The notes under the pieces were generated by a model, which saw nothing but the letters and a program-made list of their open reading frames with translations, had not been told where the DNA came from and did not search any database. Both the position numbers and the translations under genes were made by a program. Of a DNA stretch of 64,000 nucleotides, positions 26,696 through 35,753 are shown one piece after another. Source of the DNA: Methanomicrobium antiquum (GTDB lineage Archaea; Halobacteriota; Methanomicrobia; Methanomicrobiales; Methanomicrobiaceae); contig NZ_CP091092.1 in NCBI RefSeq assembly GCF_029633915.1, positions 434,001 to 498,000 on the forward strand. Reading direction: 5' to 3'. Each line of letters opens with the position of its first letter. Within the stretch, counting starts at the first letter, position 1.

Positions 26696-27520
26696 TTATA
26701 AGGCCTCCTTTTGCGCCTGCTGACTCTCTATTATCTCCTGCATCTCACAGTACAACACTGAGAATAGATACTGTTTCAGTTTGATGTAATCCTCAGTTCC
26801 ACTAAGACTTTTTCTGCATCTTGGACGTGAGAAGGGAATATCAATTATCTCTTCTATCTTTCCCGGAGTTGATGACATAATCCCGATTCTGTCCGAGAGT
26901 AAAAGCGCCTCATCCACATCGTGTGTTACAAAGAGTACTGTGTTTCTTGATTCTCCTTCTGACCACATATGCAGGAGAAGGTCCTGCATAAAAATCCTGT
27001 TCAGTGAATCCAGAGCTCCAAAGGGTTCATCCATTAAAAACACTTTAGGGTGCATGGCAAACATTCGTGCAATTGAGACACGCTGTTTCATACCTCCGGA
27101 GAGCGTACCGGGATATGCATCCTTAAATTTGCATAGTCCGACAAGATCCAGATAGGTATGTGCTGTTTTCTTCACTTCTTCTTTTGAAAGATTTTTATTT
27201 GCATGTTCAACTGCAAAAAAAATGTTTTCATATGCAGTCATCCATGGAAATAATGAATAATCCTGAAATACTATTCCGCATTCCGGACCTGGTTTTATCA
27301 CTGGTTCATCTCCTATGAATATTCTGCCTTTGGTTGGAACTTTTATCCCGGAAATCAGGTCTATTATTGTACTCTTTCCACAGCCTGAAGGACCTATTAA
27401 TGATATAAATTCACCGTTTTTTATGTCAAGATTAACATTTGAAAGGGCTGTATGACTCTTCCCGTTCACTCCGTAGACCATTGATATATCTTCAAGTTTT
27501 ATTGATGTCGTAAATATCAC
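26696..27520 (-). CDS. ABC transporter ATPase, SsuB/TauB type
   Basis: Walker A GPSGCGKST, signature LSGGMKQR, Walker B VFLMDEPFGALD, and H-loop VTHD. The start is unclear. GTG at 27520 lies inside the ribosome site GAGGTGAT itself. The codon at normal spacing is ACG (27511), which begins the conserved TSIKLEDISMVYG segment. A much earlier GTG-less extension to 27583 looks spurious. Pairs with the permease downstream. Confidence 0.85.
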   Translation of the reverse strand: MIFTTSIKLEDISMVYGVNGKSHTALSNVNLDIKNGEFISLIGPSGCGKSTIIDLISGIKVPTKGRIFIGDEPVIKPGPECGIVFQDYSLFPWMTAYENIFFAVEHANKNLSKEEVKKTAHTYLDLVGLCKFKDAYPGTLSGGMKQRVSIARMFAMHPKVFLMDEPFGALDSLNRIFMQDLLLHMWSEGESRNTVLFVTHDVDEALLLSDRIGIMSSTPGKIEEIIDIPFSRPRCRKSLSGTEDYIKLKQYLFSVLYCEMQEIIESQQAQKEAL

Positions 27521-27742
27521 CTCTCTTTGGTAATTTAAAATTTTAAAATAATTTTTCCTATCTTTTATAATTACTATCGACAATATATCTGCAAAAGTCC
27601 GGTTTTATACAATATTTCTATTGACTTTTGCATATTTTTTTTTAACATGTCAGGACTCATCATCACTTATACGAAAAGTAATGATTTAACTGCTGATTTA
27701 TCAGCAAATTTTGATATAAAATAATTTTTTTTGGAAAAATCC

Positions 27743-27755
27743 GGCAAGTTGTGCC
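27743..27755. promoter_or_regulatory. Motif B site before the transporter ATPase
   Basis: GGCAAGTTGTGCC, about 220 bp upstream of the ATPase start, in an otherwise featureless gap of 284 bp. Confidence 0.4.
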
Positions 27756-27804
27756 TCAAAGCAGTGCCTGCAGTAAATTTTAGAAAAATAATGAAGATAT
27801 AAAA

Positions 27805-28086
27805 TTATATCTTTTTTGACCCTTTTCTAAGTCTTTGTGCCTCTTCCTCACTCTCAACCCTTACAAGAAAAGTACCGTGGCAGGGTTTTGTGAAGGGAAA
27901 TATTACAATATTATCATCCAAAGCGACTGTAACAGGAGGAACACCTATTATATGCACATCGAATATTTTGTATCCCGGCGCTACCGTATAAATCTCATTG
28001 TAATTTTTCTTAAGATAATCCCTGCATTCAGAAAAGCTGGAATGCCTTAGAAGCACCTCATATGGAAGTTTATCTAAGCATCCCAT
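27805..28086 (-). CDS. DUF1894 protein
   Basis: 93 aa, methanogen-specific family, recognised by LPYEVLLRHSSFSECRDYL and PCHGTFLVRV. It overlaps DUF1890 by 13 bp, the usual pairing in methanogens. Function unknown. Confidence 0.8.
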   Translation of the reverse strand: MGCLDKLPYEVLLRHSSFSECRDYLKKNYNEIYTVAPGYKIFDVHIIGVPPVTVALDDNIVIFPFTKPCHGTFLVRVESEEEAQRLRKGSKKI

Positions 28087-28598
28087 TCCATCACTCCGTT
28101 AATGGCGTTAATGAACGGTTTTGGATTATGAGCCGCAACCGCAGTTATCTTCTCACATTCAAATGTAATCTGAGCAGATACATCCTCTGCATTGCTCCCA
28201 AAAATAACAGGATAGATAGCAGATTTCATTATGGAATCCATTGTTGCGGCATATGACACTCCTGCATCATTGTGAATAAAAACAAAACATAATGGATATC
28301 TTTCTCCTTTGTCTACAATTGCTTCTATTGTCAGGTCAAGATCTTTAATTTCATCTATATAGTGACCTTCAAAATCAGCATATTTTATAAGCAGTCTTGC
28401 TGAAGGCGTTCCTGCAATTACAGTATTTATACCGGCCCTTTTAAGTCTTGCCGCGATATAAAGGACCGCTGTTGTCTGTAAAGGAACCTGGGGACAGCCC
28501 ATTACGAGAAGAGCAGATTTAGAGGTGTTATTCTGCTCTTCGGGATCAGTATTAAGATCTAAATTAAAAGAAGCAGAAATTTCTGATTTAATTTCCAC
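28074..28598 (-). CDS. DUF1890 protein
   Basis: 174 aa. The family signature is [20 protein letters not shown] near residue 32, a flavodoxin- or corrinoid-like strand-loop-helix opening. The first ~25 residues overlap the end of pdxS and are poorly conserved. Usually adjacent to DUF1894 in methanogens, as here. Function unknown. Confidence 0.8.
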   Translation of the reverse strand: MEIKSEISASFNLDLNTDPEEQNNTSKSALLVMGCPQVPLQTTAVLYIAARLKRAGINTVIAGTPSARLLIKYADFEGHYIDEIKDLDLTIEAIVDKGERYPLCFVFIHNDAGVSYAATMDSIMKSAIYPVIFGSNAEDVSAQITFECEKITAVAAHNPKPFINAINGVMEWDA

Positions 28599-29484
28599 GG
28601 ACAGATAACACCTCGTCTTCCTTTAATGTGTGAACGTCAAGTCCGGGCATTGCATCGCCGAGGTCGCGGCTGGCCTTTGCAATAATAGCAGGGTCGCTAT
28701 AGTTATTGACTGCCTCAACGATTGCGAGAGCCATCTTTTCAGGATTCTGTGACTTGAATATTCCGGAACCTACAAAGACACCGTCACATCCAAGCTGCAT
28801 CATCATTGCCGCATCAGAAGGAGTTGCAATACCACCAGCGGAAAAATTCACAACAGGAAGACGCTTTAATCTGGCACAGTCTTTAATAATATCCAGGGGC
28901 GCCTCTATTTTCCTTGCATATGCAGCGAACTCCTGATAATTCATCCCTTCAAGTGTCCGGATAGCTCCACTTATTGCTCTCATGTGCCTTACGGCTTCAA
29001 CCACGTTTCCCGTTCCGGCCTCTCCTTTTGTACGTATCATCGCAGCGCCTTCATTGATTCGCCTGCAGGCTTCTCCGAGGTTTCTTGCACCACATACGAA
29101 AGGGACTGTAAATTTTATCTTATCTATATGGTATTCCTCATCGGCCGGCGTTAAAACTTCACTCTCGTCGATCATATCAACACCAACAGTCTCTAAAACC
29201 TGTGCCTCAACAAAGTGGCCGATTCTTGCCTTTCCCATAACAGGAATTGAGACCGCATCAATAATCTCTTCAACAATTGAAACGTCAGCCATCCTCGCAA
29301 CTCCGCCGGCCTTTCTGATATCAGCCGGAACCCGCTCAAGAGCCATAACAGCAACTGCACCTGCAGACTCTGCTATTCGTGCCTGCTCTGCATTCACAAC
29401 ATCCATGATTACCCCTCCCTTCTGCATGGATGCAAATCCTCTCTTTATAAGCTCAGTTCCATGCCTGAGTTCCTCAAAATTCAT
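28588..29484 (-). CDS. pdxS: PdxS: pyridoxal 5'-phosphate synthase, synthase subunit
   Basis: Makes PLP from ribose 5-phosphate, glyceraldehyde 3-phosphate and ammonia with the PdxT glutaminase (not in this window). 298 aa, TIM barrel with KGGVIMDV, the lysine-bearing [12 protein letters not shown], and [11 protein letters not shown] phosphate loop. PLP is the cofactor of SepCysS, the desulfurase and CysK, which may explain its place in this region and its motif A site. Confidence 0.95.
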   Translation of the reverse strand: MNFEELRHGTELIKRGFASMQKGGVIMDVVNAEQARIAESAGAVAVMALERVPADIRKAGGVARMADVSIVEEIIDAVSIPVMGKARIGHFVEAQVLETVGVDMIDESEVLTPADEEYHIDKIKFTVPFVCGARNLGEACRRINEGAAMIRTKGEAGTGNVVEAVRHMRAISGAIRTLEGMNYQEFAAYARKIEAPLDIIKDCARLKRLPVVNFSAGGIATPSDAAMMMQLGCDGVFVGSGIFKSQNPEKMALAIVEAVNNYSDPAIIAKASRDLGDAMPGLDVHTLKEDEVLSVRGN

Positions 29485-29578
29485 ACTCTATTAATTCCGG
29501 CATAAGCTTTAAAAATGTATATTTATCGGCTAAAACTGCCGGATTATATCCTGAGAATATTTATTGCCACCATAGGAC

Positions 29579-29592
29579 TTCACAATTGTGAA
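29579..29592. promoter_or_regulatory. Motif A operator, divergent pdxS / thiN
   Basis: Perfect TTCACAATTGTGAA in the 232-bp divergent region, 95 bp from pdxS and 125 bp from the ThiN gene. Confidence 0.65.
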
Positions 29593-29716
29593 ATACTTAT
29601 AATGCATATTTTTTAACTGACATTATTCTGATTTAAAAAAAGAAGTTTGTGAAAAAAAATTGCAAAATACTGATAAAACAGTTTGTTATGGAGATTAATT
29701 ACAGGAGATATATGAT

Positions 29717-30316
29717 ATGACAGAGAACAATCAGGATGAATTAATAGAGATGTCTGGCCGGATGCACATTGCTCTTGAGATGCTTGAATCATGTAAGAAT
29801 TTTGCTTTTTTAATTCCGGAAGTCAGGTCAAATCTGGTGTATGCAAAAGAAAAGTCAGAGAACCCCCGTGATGTGCTCGCTATTGACGGAAGAATTACTG
29901 TGGTTGACGGGATGCCTAAGGCGGCAGGAAAACCACGGTTTGGTACATCAAGTCATATGGCGCGCCTTATGCTTGAAATAAGAAAGACAAAGCCATCAAT
30001 AAGGGCAGGAATCGACTTTGCCAATGACCCGGACATTGCAAAATGGCTTGAGGGCTACTGCCGGCATAATGGCCTGGTATTCAGCGTCATTGACAGAAGT
30101 CACGAGCCGGACGAGATAAAAGAGGCTGAGGGAGCATCCATGCCATGGAAAGTGGCTGAGGCTGTCCGTGCTGCGGGCGGCAGGGTTCCGGATATATTCT
30201 ATGAAACCGGTGCGGTTGGAAAAGAGCCTGTTACTGTACTTATTGGAGAAGACCCGATTTCTGTTGTCGGGGAGATGCTCTCTATTGCACATTCTTACAG
30301 GAGAGATATAATATGA
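29717..30316 (+). CDS. Stand-alone ThiN-type (thiamine-phosphate synthase) domain protein
   Basis: 199 aa, all ThiN domain: FLIPEVRSNLVYAK, the DGRITVVDGMP strand, FGTSSHMARL and IRAGIDFAND. In archaea ThiN occurs fused to ThiD (enzyme) or to an HTH (regulator ThiR). This one has neither, so it is either a free synthase or a ligand-binding partner. It overlaps the following AIR-synthase-like gene by 4 nt. Confidence 0.8.
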   Translation: MTENNQDELIEMSGRMHIALEMLESCKNFAFLIPEVRSNLVYAKEKSENPRDVLAIDGRITVVDGMPKAAGKPRFGTSSHMARLMLEIRKTKPSIRAGIDFANDPDIAKWLEGYCRHNGLVFSVIDRSHEPDEIKEAEGASMPWKVAEAVRAAGGRVPDIFYETGAVGKEPVTVLIGEDPISVVGEMLSIAHSYRRDII

Positions 30317-31350
30317 AAATAGGAAAAATTAATCCTGAACTTTTTTCATCGGTTCTAAAGAACAAACTTGGAAAATGGAGTGAAAATGTCATAGTCCCTC
30401 CGGCTCCGGGAATAGATGCAGGTGTTATTGACATAGGAGACGGGAAGGTTTTAATTATCGCAGAGGACCCTGTATTTGCAATCCCGGGTCAGCCGCTTGA
30501 GATGTTTGGGTGGTATTCAGTGCACATAGGCGCAAGTGATATTGCTGTAATGGGTGTTGCTCCGCAGTATATGACATATAGTCTTTTAATGCCGCCTGAA
30601 TTCTCAGAAGAGGATTTTAAGACAGTTGTTGATTCCATTCATAATACTGCAGCTGATCTCGGGATTGCAATTGTCGGAGGCCATACTGGACATTATCCGG
30701 GATTTGCAGCCCCTACAATAGGAGGTATTACAGTATTTGCAATAACAACAAAAGACAGTTATATAACACCTGCAGGTGCAAAGCCGGGAGATGCTGTAAT
30801 CCTCACAAAAGGGCCGGCTGTTGAAACCACAGGAATTCTTTCTGTCCTTCGGGAAAAAGACCTCCTTAAAAGACATCCACTCTCTCTGATAAAAAAAGCA
30901 CAGGAGATGGTTAAAGAGATGTCCGTTGTTCGTGATGCACAAATAGCAATGGCAGCAGGAGGTATCACCGCAATGCATGATGCTACAGAAGGAGGTGTTA
31001 TTGGAGGTCTTTTTGAGATTGCACAGGCAAGTGGTGTCGGCATGGAGATAGACGAGTCATTATTCATTTATCCGGATGAGATAAGGATGGTATGTGAATT
31101 TTTTAACTTAGACCCGGTTGCAGCAATTGCTGAAGGATCACTTCTGATTACAGTGAAAGAAAAACACGCAGATGGATTAATTGAAAAACTTAAAGAAAAT
31201 AACATTCCTGCATCAGTAATTGGAATTTTAACTGAGGATATGACTAAAAAAACAATCAAAAGAAGAGACGGAAGAACAGAGCCTCTTTTAATGCCGGAGC
31301 AGGACCCATTCTGGCCGGTTTTCTTTGAAAGTGTCAAAAATCAGGATTAA
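30313..31350 (+). CDS. AIR synthase-related protein (HypE/methanogenesis marker 2 type)
   Basis: 345 aa with the PurM/HypE/SelD two-domain pattern: ASDIAVMGVAPQYM, IVGGHTGHYPG, LTKGPAVETTGIL and MHDATEGGVIGGLFE. The family binds ATP and activates a carboxyl, carbamoyl or selenide substrate. The methanogen-only branch (marker 2) has no assigned reaction. Coupled to the ThiN gene. Confidence 0.8.
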   Translation: MKIGKINPELFSSVLKNKLGKWSENVIVPPAPGIDAGVIDIGDGKVLIIAEDPVFAIPGQPLEMFGWYSVHIGASDIAVMGVAPQYMTYSLLMPPEFSEEDFKTVVDSIHNTAADLGIAIVGGHTGHYPGFAAPTIGGITVFAITTKDSYITPAGAKPGDAVILTKGPAVETTGILSVLREKDLLKRHPLSLIKKAQEMVKEMSVVRDAQIAMAAGGITAMHDATEGGVIGGLFEIAQASGVGMEIDESLFIYPDEIRMVCEFFNLDPVAAIAEGSLLITVKEKHADGLIEKLKENNIPASVIGILTEDMTKKTIKRRDGRTEPLLMPEQDPFWPVFFESVKNQD

Positions 31351-31397
31351 CCCATTTTCTTTAACATTACCAAAGCTTCAGGTTGTTTTCTCCTTGT

Positions 31398-31410
31398 GGT
31401 ATTTATTGCC
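31398..31410. promoter_or_regulatory. Motif B site before the nitrogenase-like operon
   Basis: GGTATTTATTGCC followed by GCAA, 99 bp upstream of the NifH-like start, in the only gap before that operon. Confidence 0.5.
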
Positions 31411-31508
31411 GCAAAAACCCTTTTTTTTACAGATTCGTGACACTTTTAGCCTTTAAACCCGTCATTATATTGTTTTAGACTAACCTTGTATTCACAAAAG
31501 GAGGTTAC

Positions 31509-32396
31509 ATGACACAAGCACGAAATATTGCCATATACGGTAAAGGAGGCATTGGAAAATCAACAACAACCTCAAACATAAGTGCTGCACTTGCCGATAT
31601 GGGAAAACGCGTCATCCAGATTGGATGTGATCCAAAAAGCGATTCAACCAACAATCTTCGTAGAGGACGCTCAATCCCAACTGTTCTTGACGCTATCAGG
31701 AGCGGCAAGAAAATAGAGACTGAAGATATTGTCCATGAAGGATTTGGAGGTGTTTTATGTATTGAAGCCGGAGGGCCCGAACCCGGTGTCGGCTGTGCAG
31801 GCCGTGGAATTATTGCCGCCATTGAACTTTTAAAGCAGAAAAAAATCTTTGAGGAGTTCAATCCTGATGTGGTTTTATATGACGTTTTAGGAGATGTTGT
31901 CTGTGGAGGATTTTCTGTTCCTATTCGTGAAGGTGTAGCCGAGCAGGTATATACAGTAACATCTGCTGATTTTATGGCAGTTTACGCTGCAAACAACCTG
32001 TTTAAAGGAATTAAAAAATATGCAAACAATGGTGGGGCACTCTTCTCCGGAATCATTGCAAACTCAGTGATACTTCCGGTTCACAGAGAGATAATAGATG
32101 ATTTCGCGGACAAAACCGGCGCAACAATTGCAGAGTACGTTCCGCGTTCGGAAACAATTACAAGGAGTGAACTAAGAGGACAGACAGCTGTTGAGTATGA
32201 TCCTGATTCTGAACAGGCAGAAGTTTACAGAAACCTGGCAAGAGCAATACTTAAAAATCAGGAGAAATACGTCCCGGCACCTCTTGAAGCAGAGGAATTA
32301 AAAGGATGGGCTGAGTCCTGGTCCGACAGACTTCTTATAAAAAAAGAGGAAGAGACAGGAGTTAAAACCCCATCAGATGCTCTTACTGCAACATAG
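31509..32396 (+). CDS. NifH-like reductase component of a nitrogenase-like system
   Basis: 295 aa. P-loop GKGGIGKST (11-19), switch regions, and the two cysteines that would bridge the 4Fe-4S cluster between subunits, C96 in GVGCAGRG and C132 in DVVCGGF. It should transfer electrons with ATP hydrolysis to the D-K proteins encoded next. Strong ribosome site AGGAGGTT. The closest functional idea is a MarH-type reductase (methylthio-alkane reduction for sulfur) or another group IV enzyme. It is not in the usual cfb arrangement. Confidence 0.9.
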   Translation: MTQARNIAIYGKGGIGKSTTTSNISAALADMGKRVIQIGCDPKSDSTNNLRRGRSIPTVLDAIRSGKKIETEDIVHEGFGGVLCIEAGGPEPGVGCAGRGIIAAIELLKQKKIFEEFNPDVVLYDVLGDVVCGGFSVPIREGVAEQVYTVTSADFMAVYAANNLFKGIKKYANNGGALFSGIIANSVILPVHREIIDDFADKTGATIAEYVPRSETITRSELRGQTAVEYDPDSEQAEVYRNLARAILKNQEKYVPAPLEAEELKGWAESWSDRLLIKKEEETGVKTPSDALTAT

Positions 32397-32413
32397 AATA
32401 AAAGAGGCCAGAC

Positions 32414-33967
32414 ATGACATTTAACACACAGGAAGAAGCAGATAAAGCTCTTTATGAAAAAAAAATTGATCTCTTTCAAAAAACATGTCCAAACCGTGAA
32501 CAGCGTGCAAACGGGATTAATATTTTTTATGGAAAAGCAAGTGAACTGGTTGATAAAGCAAAGGCTGGTTGTCTTAAAAATCACGAACGTGGATTTGCAC
32601 AGTCGTCCGGCTGTACACTAAATTTTTATCTGTCTGTTCGTGTAGGCACAATCAGGGATGCTGTAACTATCTTTCACGCACCGGTCGGATGTTCATCATC
32701 TGCCCTTGGATATCGGGAATTATTCCGTCACGTACCTGTTGAATTAGGACGTCCGGCAGAGTTTGATCTCCACTGGATGACTACAAACCTGCGTGAGAAA
32801 GATGTTGTATACGGAGCAGGCGATAAACTTAAAAAAGCAATATATGAAGCACAAAAAAGGTATGATCCAAAAGCCATCTTTATCCTGACTTCCTGTACAA
32901 CAGGAATCATCGGAGAGGATATAGAAGGTGCAGTGTCTGATGTTCAGCCAAATATAAAGGCTAAAATTGTTCCGATCCACTGTGAAGGAGTTCGCTCAAG
33001 ACTTGTCCAGACAGGATATGATGCCTTCTGGCATGCCATAATGAAATACCTTGTGAAAAAGCCGGAACAAAAGCAAAAAGACCTTGTGAATGTTGCAAGC
33101 ATGCTCTCATATACCTGGCAGGATCGTCTTGAAATACAGCGCCTGCTCGGCAAAATTGGGCTTCGTGCAAATTTAATACCGGAGTTTGCATCTGTTGAAC
33201 AGTTTGAGCAGTTATCAGAAGCTGCGGTGACTGCACCTCTATGTGCGACATATACAGATTATCTTTCACGCGGGCTTGAACAGGAATATGGAGTTCCGTA
33301 CTTTATGTATCCTTCACCGATGGGAATTAGCAATACCGATGAATGGCTGAGGCAAATAGGAAAATACACAGATAAGGCTGCCGAGGTTGAGGAACTTATA
33401 AAAGAAGAGCACAAGGTATGGAAACCAAAACTTAAGGTAATAAGAGGAGAATTTGACAGGATTGCCAAAGAAAAAGGAAGTAAAGTCAGTGTCCTTGGCT
33501 CTCTGGGTCAGGGACGTCTTCTTGCACAGATGCCATTCTTTGATGAACTGGGGCTGTCTGCTCCTGCTGCCATGTCGCAGGATTATGACAATTTAATACT
33601 TGAAGACCTTGAAGCTGTAATTTCCCGGGTAGGAGATTTTGATCTTTTAGTCAATACATTCCAGGCTGCAGAACAATCACATATAACAAACAAGCTTGAT
33701 CCTGATCTGACGCTTACCTGTCCGTTTCAGGGAGGGGCATACAAAAGGAATAAAGGCTCTACCCGAATCCATGCTCTTCGCGGAGATGCGCATCCATGGA
33801 GTACACAGACCGGATATTCAGGATCTGTTGCTTATGGCAATTTCCTGCTCCAGGCACTCAAAAGTGAATCATTTCAGAAAACACTTAAAGAAAAAACCAA
33901 AGACAGCTACCGTGACTGGTGGTTTAAACAGGCAAATCCACTCTATTACATGAAACAGGAGCTATAA
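32414..33967 (+). CDS. NifD-like catalytic subunit of a nitrogenase-like system
   Basis: 517 aa. Cysteines C67, C93 and C161 (SSGCTLN, PVGCSSS, LTSCTTG) sit where NifD binds the P-cluster. The motif TSCTTGIIGEDIEG is typical of the family. Cofactor ligands equivalent to Cys275/His442 cannot be assigned by eye. It is larger than the single-subunit CfbD of F430 synthesis and is paired with a separate K gene, which fits MarD/NifD-type architecture rather than CfbD. Confidence 0.85.
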   Translation: MTFNTQEEADKALYEKKIDLFQKTCPNREQRANGINIFYGKASELVDKAKAGCLKNHERGFAQSSGCTLNFYLSVRVGTIRDAVTIFHAPVGCSSSALGYRELFRHVPVELGRPAEFDLHWMTTNLREKDVVYGAGDKLKKAIYEAQKRYDPKAIFILTSCTTGIIGEDIEGAVSDVQPNIKAKIVPIHCEGVRSRLVQTGYDAFWHAIMKYLVKKPEQKQKDLVNVASMLSYTWQDRLEIQRLLGKIGLRANLIPEFASVEQFEQLSEAAVTAPLCATYTDYLSRGLEQEYGVPYFMYPSPMGISNTDEWLRQIGKYTDKAAEVEELIKEEHKVWKPKLKVIRGEFDRIAKEKGSKVSVLGSLGQGRLLAQMPFFDELGLSAPAAMSQDYDNLILEDLEAVISRVGDFDLLVNTFQAAEQSHITNKLDPDLTLTCPFQGGAYKRNKGSTRIHALRGDAHPWSTQTGYSGSVAYGNFLLQALKSESFQKTLKEKTKDSYRDWWFKQANPLYYMKQEL

Positions 33968-33968
33968 A

Positions 33969-35324
33969 ATGACTGATGCAAAAGCAAAAACATTCCAGGA
34001 ACCAGAAGAGCTATTCGAGCATTCAGCAATTGAAGCTCCACGTTTTTCCTGTGCACTGGGAGGTGCCCTTGGGACAGCATTAGGAATTTATGGAGTTGTT
34101 CCAATCCTCCACTCAGGTGCAGGTTGTGGTATCGGCCAGCTGTTCGGGCAGTTGTATGCCGGCGGCCAGAATGCCGGCGGCCCTCAGGGAGGAACAAGCA
34201 CTCCCTGTTCCTCTCTTGTTGAACATCATGTAGTATTTGGCGGAGAAGAGAAATTAAGGAATCTTATCAGTGCAAGCACTGAGCTTATGGAAGGAGACAT
34301 CTATGCTGTCATCAATGGTTGTGTTCCATCACTTATAGGTGATGATGTAAATGCTGTTGTCAAAGAGTTTAGGGGAAATAATGACATATTTTTCGTAAAA
34401 TCATCAGGGTTTACCGGGAATTCTTATGAAGGATATGAACTCTTCTTTGAAGGGCTGATAAATGATCTCTTAAAGCCTGCAGATAAAATTGAAGAAAAAA
34501 CAGTTAATATATTTGGAATCGTTCCCTATCAACATATCTTCTGGAAAGGTGATGCAAGAACAATCAAGAACCTTCTTGAAGAGATTGGCATAAAGGCTAA
34601 CGTATTTCTGGCAGAATTTGACGGACCAGAGCAGCTTAAAAATATTCCTTTGGCAGAGTACAATATTGTTCTTTCAACGTGGAATGGTCACAGGGTTGCC
34701 AGACTTCTGGAAGATAAATTTAAAACACCCTATATCACCTTCCCATCAGTGCCTGTGGGACCAAAACAGACCTCAAATTTTCTGCGTAAAGTCGCAGGAT
34801 TATTTAATATCTCAGAAGAACTTGTTGAAGAGGTTATCAGAAAAGAGGAACAAAGAATTTACAGATTCATAGAATACGGCGGGGATGCACATATGATGGT
34901 CAGACCACATCCGTTCTTTGCAGTGGTAGCAGATTCAGGAACAGCAATTGGAATTTCAGGATTTCTAATAAATGAGCTGGGTTATCTGCCGGATATTGTT
35001 CAGATAACCGATGATCCGCCAGAAGAGATAAGAGAGGAAATTGTTAGAAATCTGACAGAAGGACTACAAACTCCTCTCACACCAGAAGTTATCTTTGAGA
35101 CAGACTCACACATAATCAGGCAGAATCTAAAAGACAGACCATTTATGTTTCTGTTTGGAAGTTCCCTTGAGGCTCCCACTGCTCTTGCAAATTATGGAGC
35201 AATTCCCATAACAGTGGCATTTCCCGCTTTGAACAGACTCGTATTAAACCGGACATATTCGGGCTATGAAGGGGCACTGACACTTTTTGAAGAGGTGATA
35301 AGCTCATTTGTAGGACCGCTCTGA
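33969..35324 (+). CDS. NifK-like beta subunit of a nitrogenase-like system
   Basis: 451 aa. Putative P-cluster cysteines C28, C53 and C118 (RFSCALG, GAGCGIG, INGCVPS). One base separates it from the D gene. Downstream, no cofactor assembly gene (nifB, nifE, nifN) or nifI is present, so the cofactor must be built elsewhere. Confidence 0.85.
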   Translation: MTDAKAKTFQEPEELFEHSAIEAPRFSCALGGALGTALGIYGVVPILHSGAGCGIGQLFGQLYAGGQNAGGPQGGTSTPCSSLVEHHVVFGGEEKLRNLISASTELMEGDIYAVINGCVPSLIGDDVNAVVKEFRGNNDIFFVKSSGFTGNSYEGYELFFEGLINDLLKPADKIEEKTVNIFGIVPYQHIFWKGDARTIKNLLEEIGIKANVFLAEFDGPEQLKNIPLAEYNIVLSTWNGHRVARLLEDKFKTPYITFPSVPVGPKQTSNFLRKVAGLFNISEELVEEVIRKEEQRIYRFIEYGGDAHMMVRPHPFFAVVADSGTAIGISGFLINELGYLPDIVQITDDPPEEIREEIVRNLTEGLQTPLTPEVIFETDSHIIRQNLKDRPFMFLFGSSLEAPTALANYGAIPITVAFPALNRLVLNRTYSGYEGALTLFEEVISSFVGPL

Positions 35325-35753
35325 GATTAATACAGATCTAAAGAAATCTGCACTAACAAGAATATCAACCTCAATTTTCTTTTGAATCTGTTTTTTTACA
35401 TATCAGATGAATTTATGCTAAATCCAAAATGATCCGTCCTCTATTTTTTTAAAGAGGTAGTATTAAAAAAAGTAATAAAAAGTGTTCGGAACTGCATCCC
35501 GAGACACTGAACATTTAGCTGCTTTAAAGGCCATTATTGAACTTAATTTCACCTCAATCAGCTATAGTATCATAGCATGTAATCCTGATTTTTAAAAAAA
35601 AGTCTGACTGAAAACTTAAATAAATTTGATGAAAAGCGTTCATGAAATTATCATTTCATGCACGGTTTCATGTAAGTTACGAAGTAACTTTCATAGCAAA
35701 TTGAATATAAATCTATATTCAACAACAAATAAACAAAATAATTTCTTTATGCA
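35325..35753. other. Intergenic region after the nitrogenase-like operon
   Basis: 429 bp with no gene. It contains an inverted copy of the dispersed hairpin repeat at 35632-35696. Nothing else recognisable. Confidence 0.6.
35632..35696. repeat. Dispersed hairpin repeat, inverted copy
   Basis: Reverse complement of the element at 11217 (GCGTTCATGAAAT... to GTAACTTTCAT), with both hairpins kept. Confidence 0.75.

Noticed and set aside
31509-35324. True nitrogenase or the CfbCD complex of F430 synthesis
   Set aside because: No nifI, nifB or nifEN nearby, and CfbD acts as a single-subunit component without a separate K gene. A nitrogenase-like enzyme of another kind is the safer reading.
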